From Paramacrobiotus metropolitanus (taxonomy: Eukaryota > Tardigrada > Eutardigrada > Parachela > Macrobiotidae), in the NCBI RefSeq assembly GCF_019649055.1, contig NW_026570238.1:744001-808000 (forward strand): DNA of 64,000 bases, given 5' to 3'. Below, piece after piece: positions 1 to 12,644 of this stretch. Both the position numbers and the translations under genes were made by a program. Positions within the stretch are counted from its first letter, which is position 1; each line of letters opens with the position of its first letter. The notes beneath the pieces were generated by a model. That model was not told the origin of the DNA and searched no databases. It saw only the letters and a program-made list of their open reading frames with translations.

Positions 1-2
1 TT

Positions 3-878
3 TACGAGGACGATCTATTGGAAATTGCAAAAAATGCATTAGGCGGTCATCTGCATCAGGAACATCATGGTCAATGGGCGCCAGCCGATCTCATAACCAG
101 CTCAAAACCCGGCGAAACAAATGTCATCCCGGAGAGCAGCTCGCAGCCGCTGGAGACATCGGTGTTGAGCACCATCCGGGAACTGTACGACGCCCACAAG
201 AATGATCTGTCTTACGGTACTCTGGGCAATTTCACGTTCATGCAGTTGATCGAGCAGCTAGGACATTTGCTCCCACCGGAAGCCAGGAAGCAGTGCAATA
301 AGGAAATCGACCAAATCGCCAGCGATACAGCCTTCAGTAAAGGCCCGGCGGCGGAGACGCTGCCACGGGTTGTAGCTGATCCAGACACCTTAATGGATGC
401 ACAGGCGAAAAAAATTTCGCAAATGTCCGATGACGATAATCTTCAGGTAAACGGTGTATCCAATGATCGGGACGCTTTTATTTTGCCGGCATCCCGAATT
501 GAAACGGTCAGCTCGGAGTTATTTCGCGACCGCCAGGTTGACCAACTATTCGATTCCGATTTCCACAACCAAAAACTGAAGGATTTGCTCGCGAAAAGCA
601 ACACTACTGGAGAGGTCACAAAAACTACTTATACCCAAATCCAGTTCGAAGAAGAGAAAGAGGGCGTCCGCAATTCTTCGTCTGTCGCCCAGGCAAAGCC
701 TGGCGTCGCTAATGTCAGCAATAACGGGGAAAAGCACGATCCGGTGGAAGGTCCCTATAAATCTTTAGAAAAGCAGATGATAGACCGATTCAAAAAGAAA
801 ACCAGAACGCATACCGATGCGCTGCCGGCGTATCCTCAGCCAGTGAAGTTGGGAGCCCCAGATAGACCAGACTCTTGA
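3..878 (+). CDS. 3' terminal exon of an unrecognised protein (partial)
   Basis: The reading frame is open from the left edge of the window, so this is the C-terminal part (about 290 codons) of a longer protein whose start lies upstream. No Met is needed here; the first visible codons read YEDDLLEIAKNALG. The only ordered-looking part is around residues 50-105, a predicted helical stretch containing FTFMQLIEQLGHLLPPEAR. The remainder is rich in Ser, Asp, Glu and Lys and looks disordered, with a basic tail near KKKTRTH. I do not recognise the family and assign no function. The gene is tail-to-tail with the mitofilin gene at 1557-3818. Coding is supported by the length of the open frame and its smooth amino-acid composition. 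Confidence 0.6.
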   Translation, partial: YEDDLLEIAKNALGGHLHQEHHGQWAPADLITSSKPGETNVIPESSSQPLETSVLSTIRELYDAHKNDLSYGTLGNFTFMQLIEQLGHLLPPEARKQCNKEIDQIASDTAFSKGPAAETLPRVVADPDTLMDAQAKKISQMSDDDNLQVNGVSNDRDAFILPASRIETVSSELFRDRQVDQLFDSDFHNQKLKDLLAKSNTTGEVTKTTYTQIQFEEEKEGVRNSSSVAQAKPGVANVSNNGEKHDPVEGPYKSLEKQMIDRFKKKTRTHTDALPAYPQPVKLGAPDRPDS

Positions 879-1556
879 TTTATTGTACTTCGAGTACAGT
901 ACAGCGATGCCGTATTTAGTATGGTCCGGTACTTACTACTTACTAACAATCTATTTATATAGATATTTACTGGGTCAGATACAAAACTGATACAGTACAG
1001 TAACTGACTGATTGGTACAAGTACTTGTACAAAGCCCTTTTTCCGGCCTTTGGACCCCAGAAAATTGTGCCACCATATTCAGGGGCGACTGCCTTGTTGT
1101 GTGTACACGCAGACGTTCACGCAGACCGTATTTACTATTAATTTTATATTTTACGACACTGTACAATCTTTGTACGAGTATTAAGTGCGGTCGCAAATTC
1201 CATGCTGGAAATGTACTCCTGGATGAATTGACCGAATTCTGTACCGGCTTATTCCTACTCACACTGAAATTCGCAATACGATTGATAGTTTTGAAAACGG
1301 AATTTGGATGGTTCCACAAATCAGTGCACTGGTACTTTAACGTACTTAAATCATTCTAACAGTTTTGTAATGGACACTAGGAATTTTAAATCCTTGTCTT
1401 CGTTTAATCACACACCGCAGCAATCATTCAATCAAGCCAGAAATAATAAATACCAAAACGAAAGCAAATGCCATTAAATTTCACGTTAAGTCAGCGTTAA
1501 GATATTCCACTGGAACGACCACAATACACAACGAAAACTGGATCATAATAACACAT
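879..1556. other. Convergent 3' intergenic region
   Basis: This stretch lies between two gene ends and must hold both 3' UTRs. It is AT-rich and carries repeated GTAC-type words (around 892-905, 991-1005 and 1016-1030). Open frames of about 115 codons on both strands at 975-1359 are mirror images of each other with no family resemblance, and I do not call them genes. Confidence 0.5.
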
Positions 1557-3818
1557 CTATTTCCTGCCATCCATGGGCACAGTGGACAATCCCACGGCCG
1601 ATGCGTGTGCTAGCAGCAATTTGGCTATCTGCTGCGTTTCCAAATATAAACGTGCTTCTTTGAGCCAGTCCTGCGCAACTTTCCTCGGCTCGCCTTTCAA
1701 CTGACCAATAAACCTGACGGCTGTTTCCACATCCCCCCGCTGCATACATTTGCGAGCCGTTCCCAATATGCGAAAAGTGTCCAACTGGGTTGAATCGAAT
1801 TCTTTTTGCGAAGATAAATCGTAACAGGTTTCATTAACCAAAACAGATTGCAGATAAGAAAGGAAATATTGATAAAGACTGCTGTGGTTTTCATCAATCA
1901 GGGCCACTTTCCGGGCGGCATTCCGTAACCGGCTAAACCGTTCACGCAGACCATCTTCGGTGTACACGCCACGTACTAAAGCCTCTTCAGGAACAGCCTG
2001 TAAGTGCAAAAATGCACTATCAGCCAAAAAAAACCATACCAAAACTGCGGATGCCCAATGTATAAACTGCAACTCACTCTCAAAATGCTCAATACGAACG
2101 GATGAGAGTCACTGAAAACTTTAGCGAGGCTAACAAATCTCGATAGAGGGACCATGCGCTCTTCGTAGCTTTTCCCAGCAGTATTTCCGTATTTAACCGC
2201 ATCGTAAAATGCATGGGATGTATGCCACAGATATTGAGCTTTGTGTGCAGCTTTATCACTTTTTGCTCGTCCTGCAAATTCGATTCAGATAGAAGTATGC
2301 AAGGTATCAGCGATAAGGGACAATGTCTTACTCGAAAGTGCTTCCTCAATGCCTTTAATCCTTCCCAGCGCACCAGCCACTTGTAAATTAAACCGCTGTC
2401 GCTCTTCTTCCAGCCGTCTCTCAAGTCTGACCTGGAAGTGTTGCTCAAGTTCACCTTCCTGACGCTTTAAGGCTTCCCCAATAGCATCGGCATGAGCGGC
2501 AATCTGTCGTTTCAACTGCAGCTGCAACTCCCACTCCTGTTCGTCTTCCAGTTCTTCAATCTACATACGGTCATACCCAAAAAATTTCGATCAGATTGCA
2601 ATATAATGAGCATAAGCGGAATTTCGCTAGTTCATGCAAACAGAAAAACGGCAAACAACATTTACATAAGCATCAAATTCCTGTTCCAAGCGTTCCGTGG
2701 TATTGGCGACAACTGTATCCACAAGCTTCTTCTCATCATCAGTTAATTTCCGACCTCCTAAAAATGCTATCAAATCGGATATAATAGGGGTTTCCGCAGC
2801 TTTTTCCGAAGAAGCACGATATTCCTATGGTAAAAATCATCACAAGTTCCCGTTAGAAACAACTCAAACCTAGACCAGTACAACAGTATTCGCACACAAC
2901 ATCACGACATCCTTTACCTCTAAAGTTTTAACTTTGTTTTCCAGATCAGCGATTTTTGTATTGGCTGCGGAAATTTCTTTGCGCAATTCCTTATTTTCCT
3001 TTTCTGTGTCACTTTTATTGGGAGTCAACGCAGCGGCTGCTGTGGCAGCAGCGGCACCAGCTATCAACATAACCACACATTACACACTGAAAATCAGATT
3101 CGGTTCTGTCAAGTTGTGTCAATACCGTATCTGTAAAGACACGCTTTCAGTACTGAGTTAAAGACACCACACAGAATCGATAAATACCTAAGGGAGCGGA
3201 TGGTTTCGGTGTTGGTTTTTCTACTTTGATCTCCTCATCCTTTTTCTTAGGGATTTCCACAGGCTTCTTCTTTTCAGGCTCTTTGGGTCGCACAATGGAG
3301 GGAAGCGACGGACTGGCAGCTTTAGACTTATCTGTAGAAGGGGCAGAATTCCCAGTCACGGCGTTAAAAAATGGCTTTGTAAACGGCAGATATCCTTCGA
3401 GCGTCGAGCGAAATTTGGGATCGTACAGTGCATAACCAACAGGCACCGCGATAACTAACAATGTGGATCCGAGAATTTTTGCAAACGCATTGCTTGATCT
3501 AAAACAAACAACACACAATTCACCCAAACAACCTGGTAGAACCGTCAGAAACGTTCAGTGAAACATACTTGGGCGGGTTTGTATCGCAAGCGGGATCCAG
3601 TTTCTGCTGCCTCTTTTGCAATGTTAAACAAAAGTTGCGCTGAGAACTTCGCGATACGGGTAGTAGCTCCCCATTAACTGCACGGTAACTCGTCCACGAA
3701 GAGCTCGCCTAATTCACATAATGGTCATGCGATGGAATCGCGCCACAGTTCAGTCACACAAGTACAGCTTTGGAAGGCTTACCGTTGCAGACGGGAGTTT
3801 GCGCAGGTTCCGCCACAT
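1557..3818 (-). CDS. IMMT: MICOS complex subunit MIC60 (mitofilin)
   Basis: MIC60 is the core MICOS subunit of the mitochondrial inner membrane. It shapes crista junctions and contacts the outer membrane. The first exon (3818-3783) encodes a short basic presequence, MWRNLRKLPSAT, and the next exon is read through to 3567 or so. The exon near 3500-3200 carries the single membrane segment followed by the family hallmark YDPKFRSTLEGYLPF. A Lys/Pro/Glu-rich linker follows, then a long coiled coil (for example 2285-2527), then the conserved mitofilin domain at 2040-1557 with PEEALVRGVYTEDGLRERF and SLYQYFLSYLQS. At least six exons are evident. The protein is typical of the family in domain order. 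The start was chosen because it supplies the targeting peptide and splices in phase to the membrane segment. Confidence 0.9.
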
Positions 3819-4564
3819 GGTAGGAAGTGACGAAATTATTATGGGATTACGAATAAACCTGCATGTAAAATTGTAAATCCCACAGAACCACAGTCAAATG
3901 GGCGTCCAAGAGCAAGCTGAAACCACAATCACAGCTTTCCCACAGCAGATGTTGAGGCGTGCAGGAAATGGCTGCGTAATTGATGGACTGACCACTAAAG
4001 TAAACCAATAAAACTTTCAATGCTTTACTATTCCATCATAAAGTTTTTTCGCTTTTGGATGGCCCTAAAAGCCAAGAAGGCACGAATTTTAAATGTATAA
4101 AAGCCAGTAGTACGCACTTCACTACAGGAAATGAAATTTCCCCAAACACGATGAGCTGTGGTTATGTTTACCGCACGAAGTGCAGTTGGCATGTAATGGG
4201 GAGACCCTTTCCCAAACCCTCGTAACGGATTGCTGTTTTATTCTCGTCCTGTTTGATAATGATAACTGACAGTTTTCATCGGTTTTTGAACGTAAAAAAT
4301 TGATACCTTTTTAATTACTTTTGATACATTAACATTTTTTAGAACGATCTGATCTTTTGTGGTTTGGGAAAACTACATAAAGATATTTTGAGAAATTACT
4401 CACTTCTAGAGAAAAGGAAGCGATAAAATGTGTGACAACTTTCGTGTGATAAGTATTGCTTTCCCACTGCAATAACAACTCGAGTCTCCTGCAGACTTTG
4501 GACTGCATTTTAAAGTATTAATTTGGTCTTCAAGCTTGGAGCCCCGAACCTGTGCGGGCTTATA
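3819..4564. promoter_or_regulatory. Divergent promoter region between MIC60 and the SLC46-type gene
   Basis: This is a 746-bp head-to-head interval. A TATAAAAG sequence at 4096-4103, followed about 25 bp later by a TTCACT/ACTTCACTAC stretch, could be a core promoter for the plus-strand transporter. If so, the 5' UTR would be about 430 bp or contain an intron. This is a sequence match only. No other gene is visible. Confidence 0.3.
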
Positions 4565-6793
4565 ATGGCTTTCATCAGATGGAGAAACCTACTCGAAGGG
4601 ATGACGATGCGTCGGGCTTTGCTGGAACCAGTGATTCTGCTGTATATGATTTCCATCTGGATGCAGTTCAATTTGTTCCAGGTACATACTTACTGTCAGC
4701 TGTTGAAGCAGAATATCTATATGTGGTAATACGGATTACCATTGTAAATACCAACACCGCGCAGGATTTATAGTGTCAGTATAACCTGGTATAACCTGAT
4801 CTGTATTATTAGTTCTTGTTTTGAATGCAGACCCTTATCTATCGGAAAGTGTGCTTGAAGTTATATTCCAACGAGTCGTTCTGTGCAGATCTACTGCGAA
4901 ATGAATCGGCTCATAAAGCGGAAGCCGCGGTGGCGCATGAAACGGCATCGAGTTTGTTGTTCTATTCCAATCTGTGCTTAACTATTCCGTCAATCCTGCT
5001 GCTGCCCTTCTTGGGAACATGGGGCGATAAATTCGGTCGAAAATTTCCTGCTATCCTTCCAGCTGTTGGGGCTTTGTTATCGGCAGTAAATTATGCCATA
5101 TGCTCGGGGATCTCCAGCACACCGGTCAGTCGTTTTAATCTAACAGTATAAGGATCGGATGTCATTTTCTTTACGATTTCAGTACCGTTTTAGGTGGAAT
5201 TGCTGTTGTTGTCAAACTTCTTTCAAGGCATAACCGGCGGCTTTACGGGATGCATAATGGCTGTTTCCAGCTGGGCGTCGCACATATCGTCACTTAAAGT
5301 TCGTACATCTCGTCTTGGATGTCTGGAATTCGCCAATTTGCTCGGGACTTCGATTGCCCCTGCGATCGGTATGAGGAATACATTTAAATAGCGAGCTTTA
5401 AGAAAATTTAAGTGATAACTTCAACTCCCGGTTGCAACTTACATAAAACTAGAATTGTTGATGACAACGCCGTCATTTACCGCTGTCCACTGACATTGTC
5501 AGTTAATCATGATTAATTCAGTGATGCGCTTATAGGTGGTGCGATTGCTTCAGCGACATACGGCGGATATCCCTTAGCGTTTGCTTTGGCGGGGTCTCTT
5601 AATATCATTTTGACCCTGTATGTTATATTCTTCTTGCAAGAACCGGAACGTCAGCATGAACATAAGGGTGGAATACGGCAGAATTGCCGAACGATGTGGA
5701 GTCTGGAATTTTTGAAGGACATGTATGGTTTATTACGCTGGATTTATATTGAACAACGCGCTCGGTTGTGCATTGTGGTGGCAGCGTTCGCATTAATGTG
5801 CACCTGGACATTGTCAACCGGTATGTAGAAATTGGGCCGGTTTTTACATTTGTGGTGGATTCAGTGCACAAGTGTCTTTGCAGGGACGAATGAAATCCGC
5901 TATTTGTACATTCGGACGCTGAATCTTAACTGGGAAACGTTGGAATACAATCTGTTTTCGGCTGAGGACGCGTTTATTCGTGGATTGACTCTGATAACGG
6001 TGTTGCCCCTTCTCAAGATGCTTTTTCACGTTCGGGATTTCATCATTATTGTTTTGGGATTTATCTCCAAAATCGCGATGTTTATCATATATGCGACGAG
6101 TGTCAACAGCGTTATGATATTTCTCGGTAACCTTCTCTTCAGCATAATTCGTTGATAAATGCGATACAAGAAATATGCATGTATATCTTGTATCGCATGT
6201 ATAGATATAAATATCTTGTAGCGTGTCTTGAAAGTCTTAATTGTAATACTCGACTGTGTTACTTTGTTTCAGCTGTTGTTGCTGGATTTCTCGCGGCTGC
6301 AGTATCTGCATGCGGGCGCTCGATATGCTCAAGAAATATACACCGAGATGACCAAGGTAACTGTTTTGGCAGTGTCTGCTACTTTCAGCTCTGTTTACTT
6401 AATTTGAAATGGAAACCGTTTCAGGAAAGCTTTTTGGCATCCTGGGAATTTTGGAAAATTTAAGTTCGTTACTGGGATCTTTAATCTTCCAAAATGTATA
6501 CACGGCCACTCGGGAATGGTATCCTGGTTTCTCATACGCCCTTGCGGCGGGACTGCTCGTTATACCTGGCTCAGTTATCATGTAAGGCCGTGTCGCAGTT
6601 CAAAAGGTCTTGTATTTTAGCAGTTGTTTTAAACAGGTTTTGTTACCGTACGCTGCGAGAATATGATGCAAGAGCCGAAAACGAGCACAGTGCGCTGATT
6701 GACGAAGAACAGTTTGTGGATGATCCAGTTTCAGCAGCGTCTGTTGAGGATCTTGATTTTGAACCTTCGCGAACAGCGTCGGTGACGGTATAA
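4565..6793 (+). CDS. SLC46-family major facilitator transporter (PCFT/heme-carrier-like)
   Basis: This is a multi-pass MFS transporter of the SLC46 group, whose characterised members carry folate or related solutes with protons. The eight exons inferred (4565-4681, 4831-5124, 5194-5368, 5536-5820, 5884-6126, 6273-6356, 6425-6581, 6637-6793) sum to 1512 nt with all phases consistent, giving 503 residues. TM1 contains EPVILLYMISIW, followed by LIYRKVC. The MFS signature loop reads GTWGDKFGRK, and IGGAIASATYGGYP and RDDQGKLFGILG match later SLC46 segments. The C-terminal about 50 residues are acidic and cytosolic. The Met at 4565 was chosen as the first in-frame ATG before TM1. The substrate cannot be read from sequence. 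The gene converges with a ferroportin-type gene at 7119. Confidence 0.88.
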
Positions 6794-7118
6794 CGGATTC
6801 GGATTAGTTTGCTTAAGGGACCAGATCTAAAATGTTGTGATATTAGGATTTGACGTAGGTCTGTGATTGGCTTCGACTTTCCGTTAACAGTTGTGATTAA
6901 TTTTCTTTTGCTCAAGTCTTAATTTTGCGATTTCTAACTACAATAATGATAATGACAATTAAATTTACGAAATTGCATTTGCGAAAGAAAGGAGTTAATT
7001 GCTTATTGCGGGAGTAATCTTCGCCATACATTGACTGTTGAGTAAATGTTGCACACAAGAAAGAGGAAAGCAGAACTGCACCGCGTAGATTTCTTACTCA
7101 CACTGCTTACTGCAATGT
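6794..7118. other. Convergent 3' region
   Basis: This is a 325-bp AT-rich stretch between two convergent transporter genes, presumably both 3' UTRs. I see no gene or structured element. Confidence 0.5.
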
Positions 7119-10028
7119 TCACTGCTTCACTGATTTTCTTTTGCAGTAACTAAGAAAAAATAAGTACCCGATGGTACTGAATGCCTGTGATGCAATAATT
7201 AAATAACCGAAGACCTGTGGCCATGCCAGGAACAGTGCAAGAAGATATTTCAGCCGATTCATGAGCTTCTTCAGCGAATAATGTACAGCGCAGAAGATGC
7301 CACGCTCTTTGGCCTGAATATTTTCCAAAATGATCTGAGACCCCGCCAGGTCAATCATCCAGAATGCTAATCTTCCAACCGTTAAAGCTGCGGAGAATAC
7401 CGCTAGCGACGTCATGATTGGCGAAGTTGCAGGAGTAACGTCGGGGACTGCTGTCGTATAGTTTAGGGCGTAAGTTTCGTTCACTTCTCGAATAAAAAAG
7501 TACGGATCGAATGGACTTCCGGGCATCCAGTTGGAACTAACGGCAACCAGGCCGCACATCATGTGCACAAGCATAGATGCGAGGGTCACCGCTTCGAGTG
7601 ACAGAATTTCGCGCGCTTTGGGAAACAGAAATGTACTGAAAATTCCTGTTAAAGCGTCTCCACCGGCTAATAAGGCGACTACAGTGTTTGAAAATCCTTG
7701 TTGAATGGCATATCCTGTCGAAAATTAAAGTCATACCATGGTTAAAAAAATCAAGCAACATATAAGTACACATATTTATTTTTTTTTAAATTCTCTCACC
7801 ACTTGTTACTCCTGAGAACATCAAAACCGTAGCTTCTAAAAAGGCAACAGAAATCGCGGCTGTGCTGACCCGACTAGCTGCGAAAGTGCCCCATCCGTAA
7901 AAAATAACCCGGCAGGAATTGCAAGCTCTGACTAGTACACTTTTCTGCTTTTTGCGTTTTTGTTCCAGTGGTTTGAGCATAAGATCTTGTGCTAGAATCC
8001 ATACTCTTTTGAGCGTAAAATATTCCGCAAAGATGGATAGGAAGCTCCACATCCCAATAAACAGAGCGCAGACATCCTTGCCAGCAAAGGTCATCACTTG
8101 TGCCATAACCAGTGGACACACTACGTTGGTAATCAGTTCTATCCGTCGTACTGCAGAAATAATAACTACAAAATGTCCTAGACATGTTATATCAGAGTTC
8201 GCCAATGACGTTTTGATCGTCGATGCCTGCCTGCCAGTCTTGCTTTATTATCGCCGGCAATAACTCCTACCCAGTCTTTTTCCAAAACCACAACGCTACC
8301 CTGAAATAGTTAATTTTGTACAGTTAAAATTGTTACTTGCTGTTGATTGTTACTTTTTAATTTGTAATATATTGATTTCTGTTAATGGTCAAGGCCTAAC
8401 ACAACGTATTAATTTCCGGTGCATTCTGCACAATTGCACATTAAAAGTAATACTTACTTACCGCATAAAATATATTGGCTGAAAAGCTTAAGAGCATAAG
8501 AAAAGCTATGCATATAAATAAGCCTCCGTTTGACAACAAGTTCTGGAATCGGATGGTTCCGGCTAGAAGAAACGCGGCAGCAGCAATTAATCCGTTTTGG
8601 AAAATGGTAATCGCTTTTGCAGCTGCAACTCAGAACAGTATTGCAAGTTAGAACTTAGAAGTAGAAGCGTTAAATCAATGACAACAACTACTGCTTAATT
8701 TCTAAAACGCACGATTATAAAATAGAGATAATTATGTCAACAGATCAGTGAGAATACCCTTAAGGCGGGATGTCTGATCCACCCAGTCACCCATTAACGG
8801 ACCAAATACGATTGTCGATGCTCCTGAACAGAATCCATAAAGAGCGGGAAGAAATAATGCCGGCATAGGATGGCGATGGAGTTCCAGCAATAAAATAGGG
8901 ATGCTAAAAATCCACATGCGATCACCCTATACATATTCGTCCTTTGTTAGAAGTCAACGATAATATATAATAGCGATGTCTAATGAACCTCTGTATCGTT
9001 TCGTTTGTAAAATTGGATTAATAGCACGGCTCATAACCTGATGTGGTAGTGCGCGCGCGCAGTACGAGTATGTGCGTGCCTTGTACGAGCATGGTACACG
9101 CTGTTAAAAAACAAAAAGTTAAAAAAATAATTAACCACAGATACATACAATTTTGTGGTACACTACTGTATTATTTTAAGGAACTACTGTACTTACCCAA
9201 GCCTGTAAAAACTTTCCACAATACAAAACCACTGCCGGATCATCAGTAAGTGTACCGAAAAAACCTGCGACAAAAAATTTTCTCGAATTACAACTTTTAC
9301 AAGTATCCTGGCGTGCAATGGCAAAACGCCATAATTTGCTAAGAAAGCGGATTCCTATATTTCGCATGAAGCATTGGCTATAGAAGTATATGTGATCATA
9401 ATATTACTTAGGTTAGTAATATGATGATGTGATCTATCGCTAGCGCTGATACAATATTAGAAAATTTGTTTTGACTCAAAATTCAATAATTCACCGTAAT
9501 CAATTCGAATTATTTTAAGTTTTTGCTATTACAACCGTCCGTTTTCTTGGGTATTTGCCATTATTAGAATATCGTTCCAATATTACCTCCCTACAAATGC
9601 GTTATGTGTGGTAAATACTAATGGTAAGTACAGTTGCCAGTTATATATAGCAACGGCAATGGCCAACCTATAAGACCGGTACCGGTGTCCGATCGGTGGC
9701 CGACCGGGGGATCTTGGAGGTGATCCGCCGTACTCGCTGTTTCTTTATTCTCGCTGATATTTAAAAGTAGTCCATCATGTACAGCATGTTCGGGATCGTG
9801 ATTTTCATCATGACTTCCATAATCGGAGGTAACTGTGTCAAGGGTGCTGTCCGAGGCAATTTTATTTATCCGAATCGAGAAATCTGAACTGCTTCCTGAT
9901 GGCAATGCAGCGTAGGCGTTGGCCCCTTCGACTTCCCGCTCTTTGCGGTCGGATGGACAATTCTGTAGAACTACAGCGTCTGACGGAACTTCGGGTGTGC
10001 TGTACTGTTTCATCTTCGATTCCTTCAT
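7119..10028 (-). CDS. Ferroportin-like iron exporter (SLC40 family)
   Basis: Ferroportin exports ferrous iron across the plasma membrane. The family is recognised from exons on the minus strand. One contains LQAWGDRMWIFS at the TM1/TM2 boundary (junction of the exon near 9273-9201 with that near 8920-8737). Another, near 8630-8462, contains KAITIFQNGLIAAAAF. One near 8301 contains EKDWVGVIAGDN, and 8140-7799 contains RRIELITNVVCPLVMAQVMTF. The last exon, 7719-7119, has IDLAGSQIILENIQAKERG, which is diagnostic of SLC40. The first exon (from 10028, directly after an acceptor) would add a hydrophilic N-terminus of about 115 residues that human ferroportin lacks. Several phase-compatible donors exist near its end, so that junction is uncertain. 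An alternative start exists at 9367. The final Cys/Lys-rich tail is short. Confidence 0.85.
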
Positions 10029-12644
10029 CTGAAACACCAACATATTTGTGACAAGCTATTTCATAATCCTGTATTCGCGGTCTTCACTAATCATTAGAAC
10101 CTTCGCATTGTTAAAATTAACAACAAAACTGTAGCCAAAAACGACCTCAAACTGTACATAACGGTGCGTCCGTCTTTTTGTTGATTTTTAATATATGCAC
10201 CATAATACTACTCGTAGTGACTCGTACATAGTACATAGAACACACGTGCAGAATTATATATAACCCATCTGAATTATTCTGAAGCAATGAAAGAAGGTTA
10301 GCCTAAAGCCCATAAACTGCTGTACCGCACTGTATAACGACTTTAATTAGGCAAAAGCCAATCGAATAAATAACAAAATAGCATGCTCGAGATCACTACT
10401 TATTAGTACTTATTAATTAAAAATTAAACTGCAAAAGTAACTGCCACATAATTTCTTGATTAATGGTAACATTCATAACATCTGATGTACATTAACAGAA
10501 TGGTGGCCTCTGGTAAAAATGACTGCTTTTGGTTGTTTTTTGCGTGCATACGTCATATGGACGTCAGCTATAACAAAGGTCACATGGACGCTACATGCTA
10601 CATAAAAAACTTCAAGATGAAGTTGCCGACCGTAACGCATTTGGGCGTATCATACATCTTTAAAATCAGAACATTTTGAAACTAACGATGGTCATGTGAG
10701 CAATTTTCTTTCATATTGCATCTTACGATTAGGTTACCACACCTGGAATGAACAATAGAAATTGCAGATCAGGGGTAAAACGGATGGCAGAAAGATAGAC
10801 GTCTGAAGTTTTGCACATGGATACGGCGTTCAAAGACGCGACAGTATGTACTGTAAACAGTCGCTTAGATTGTGCGAAATCAATGACAGACTTTCTTGGA
10901 CAAAAAACTCTACGAGTACTGTATCTCACGGGTTTTGCGTTGAAACTTGAAAGCATCAAGCAACTGGAAACCATCAGACTGAAACTGAAAGTGGCTGCGT
11001 GTAGAATAATATAAGGACCATAATAATATTATCTAAGGCGACATTTCAGTTCATATAACCAATGCGCATTTCTGTTCAGTAGGTTGCTGTAAATTCTACA
11101 GATTTCCAAAACTTTGGACAGCACTTGCTTGGTACATGCGAGCATGTTTTAATAAGATTATGTCTGTTTCGGATGGCGATGGTAAACTTTGATTTCCGTT
11201 CTCATGTCAATGACGTGCCATGCATTACTTTAGGTATAGAAGTATAGATATTCGTTGTAACTACCCGATTGAAATCTGTCGACCAAGTGGTAAATATCGG
11301 CAGTAAATACAATACTTGTGTTACCGTATACTAAAGAAAAAAATGTATGTTGGTCATCATTATTGCACATTTTTCACAACTCACCCTCAGGATTTAGCCT
11401 ATAAAGCCCTAGGTCAATGCACATTCAATAAAGAGATATCTGTAAAAGTTTTTGTTATTAGTATATCGTACTGTTTCATGCAGCTGACTGGAGTATTTCG
11501 TCTAAACTGCTGCAATAAACTTTTGTGTTTAATGTGTATAAGTACTTTAAATGATAAAATTAATGAACTGGAAATACAACAACAAAATAAGAGTATTACA
11601 TTAATTCGGAATGGAAAACAAATCGCCAGCAGCCGATAAATCGGAGAATTATAAAACTCTTGCAAATAAAGGTTTTATAAAATGTATCTTCATCTGATGA
11701 TAGTACTACTAACAAACACCAACAAAACAAAAACAGTTTTAACAGGCTATAACAAGAAAATTTCCTCTAATTTCTCATGATCCGGTGTTGTGCCCATCAC
11801 GCACATAGCGTTCCCTCTTTGAATCTGTGTGGAGATCCGCTGCCGGAAAAATTCCCTCGCCCGTGGTTGCCCGGTAGTGGCCGCGACGAGGTGTCCGTAC
11901 ATTAATTAATTTTTTACTCTACGTAGATCAAGATGTACATGATAATAATCACTACGAGCCGTGTTACGTAGTCTATGTATGCACAATGCATACTATGTGT
12001 AATGGGTCAAGACTCAAAATACAGGGCATCGGAAGTGTTTCTGGTCGTTCGCATGACTTCTGTAATTTGAAACATCCGACGATCAAAATTTATCCACACT
12101 TGACTCCATCTAACGTTTAAAGTTAGGTGAGGCACTGAGGTAGAAGACTAGAAGTCCATAAAATGCTAAGAAGTCCATGAAGTCTGCCAACACTCTGAAA
12201 AGCACAGCGTGAAATAATTTTATGACCTTTCTGGATACCGTACCCGCAACTATATATCTTGAATACACAATTCTCGCACACAAATAATTTCAAATTTCAG
12301 TTACGTACAAGTACACCGGTGATAACCTGATTGACATCCATAAATCTACTATCACAGTACTGTACGTAAACCAGTAGTGTGTTGCATGCTACTTCGCAGA
12401 CCAGAAGTTTTTGTAAAAGGGTGCAAGCATCCTTAAACAACAGTATTTGTTCAACAATCGACCAAAACAAAACAAAATAATCACAATTACTTACATAAAT
12501 AGCTATATGAACATGTATCCTATATACACAAAATTAATATAAACTGGCTGCGCAATGCAACAGGTACAATCGATAAACATAATGAGAACCATTTTCGGAA
12601 AATATCACATGTGGGTTTCGCAAAAAAAGCAAGGCAACCCAATT
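10029..12644. other. Gene-poor intergenic stretch
   Basis: This 2.6-kb AT-rich interval lies between two divergent/tandem minus-strand genes. Small open frames at 10485-10679, 10811-11014 and 11316-11639 show no domain, splice context or family resemblance and I do not call them. A locally GC-rich patch lies at about 11815-11900. I could not fold it into a tRNA or recognise it as another RNA. It probably contains 5' regulatory DNA for the ferroportin gene and the 3' UTR of the CAAP1 gene. Confidence 0.4.

Noticed and set aside
975-1359. Open frames of about 115 codons on both strands
   Set aside because: They occupy the same DNA in opposite directions, lie between two gene ends and show no similarity to known families.
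11316-11639. Plus-strand open frame of 107 codons in the gene-poor stretch
   Set aside because: It has Cys/Ile/Lys-rich composition typical of translated AT-rich DNA, with no motif, splice context or partner exon.
11760-11910. GC-rich patch considered as a tRNA or snRNA gene
   Set aside because: I could not find a cloverleaf with A and B boxes, or a recognisable U-RNA sequence with flanking signals.
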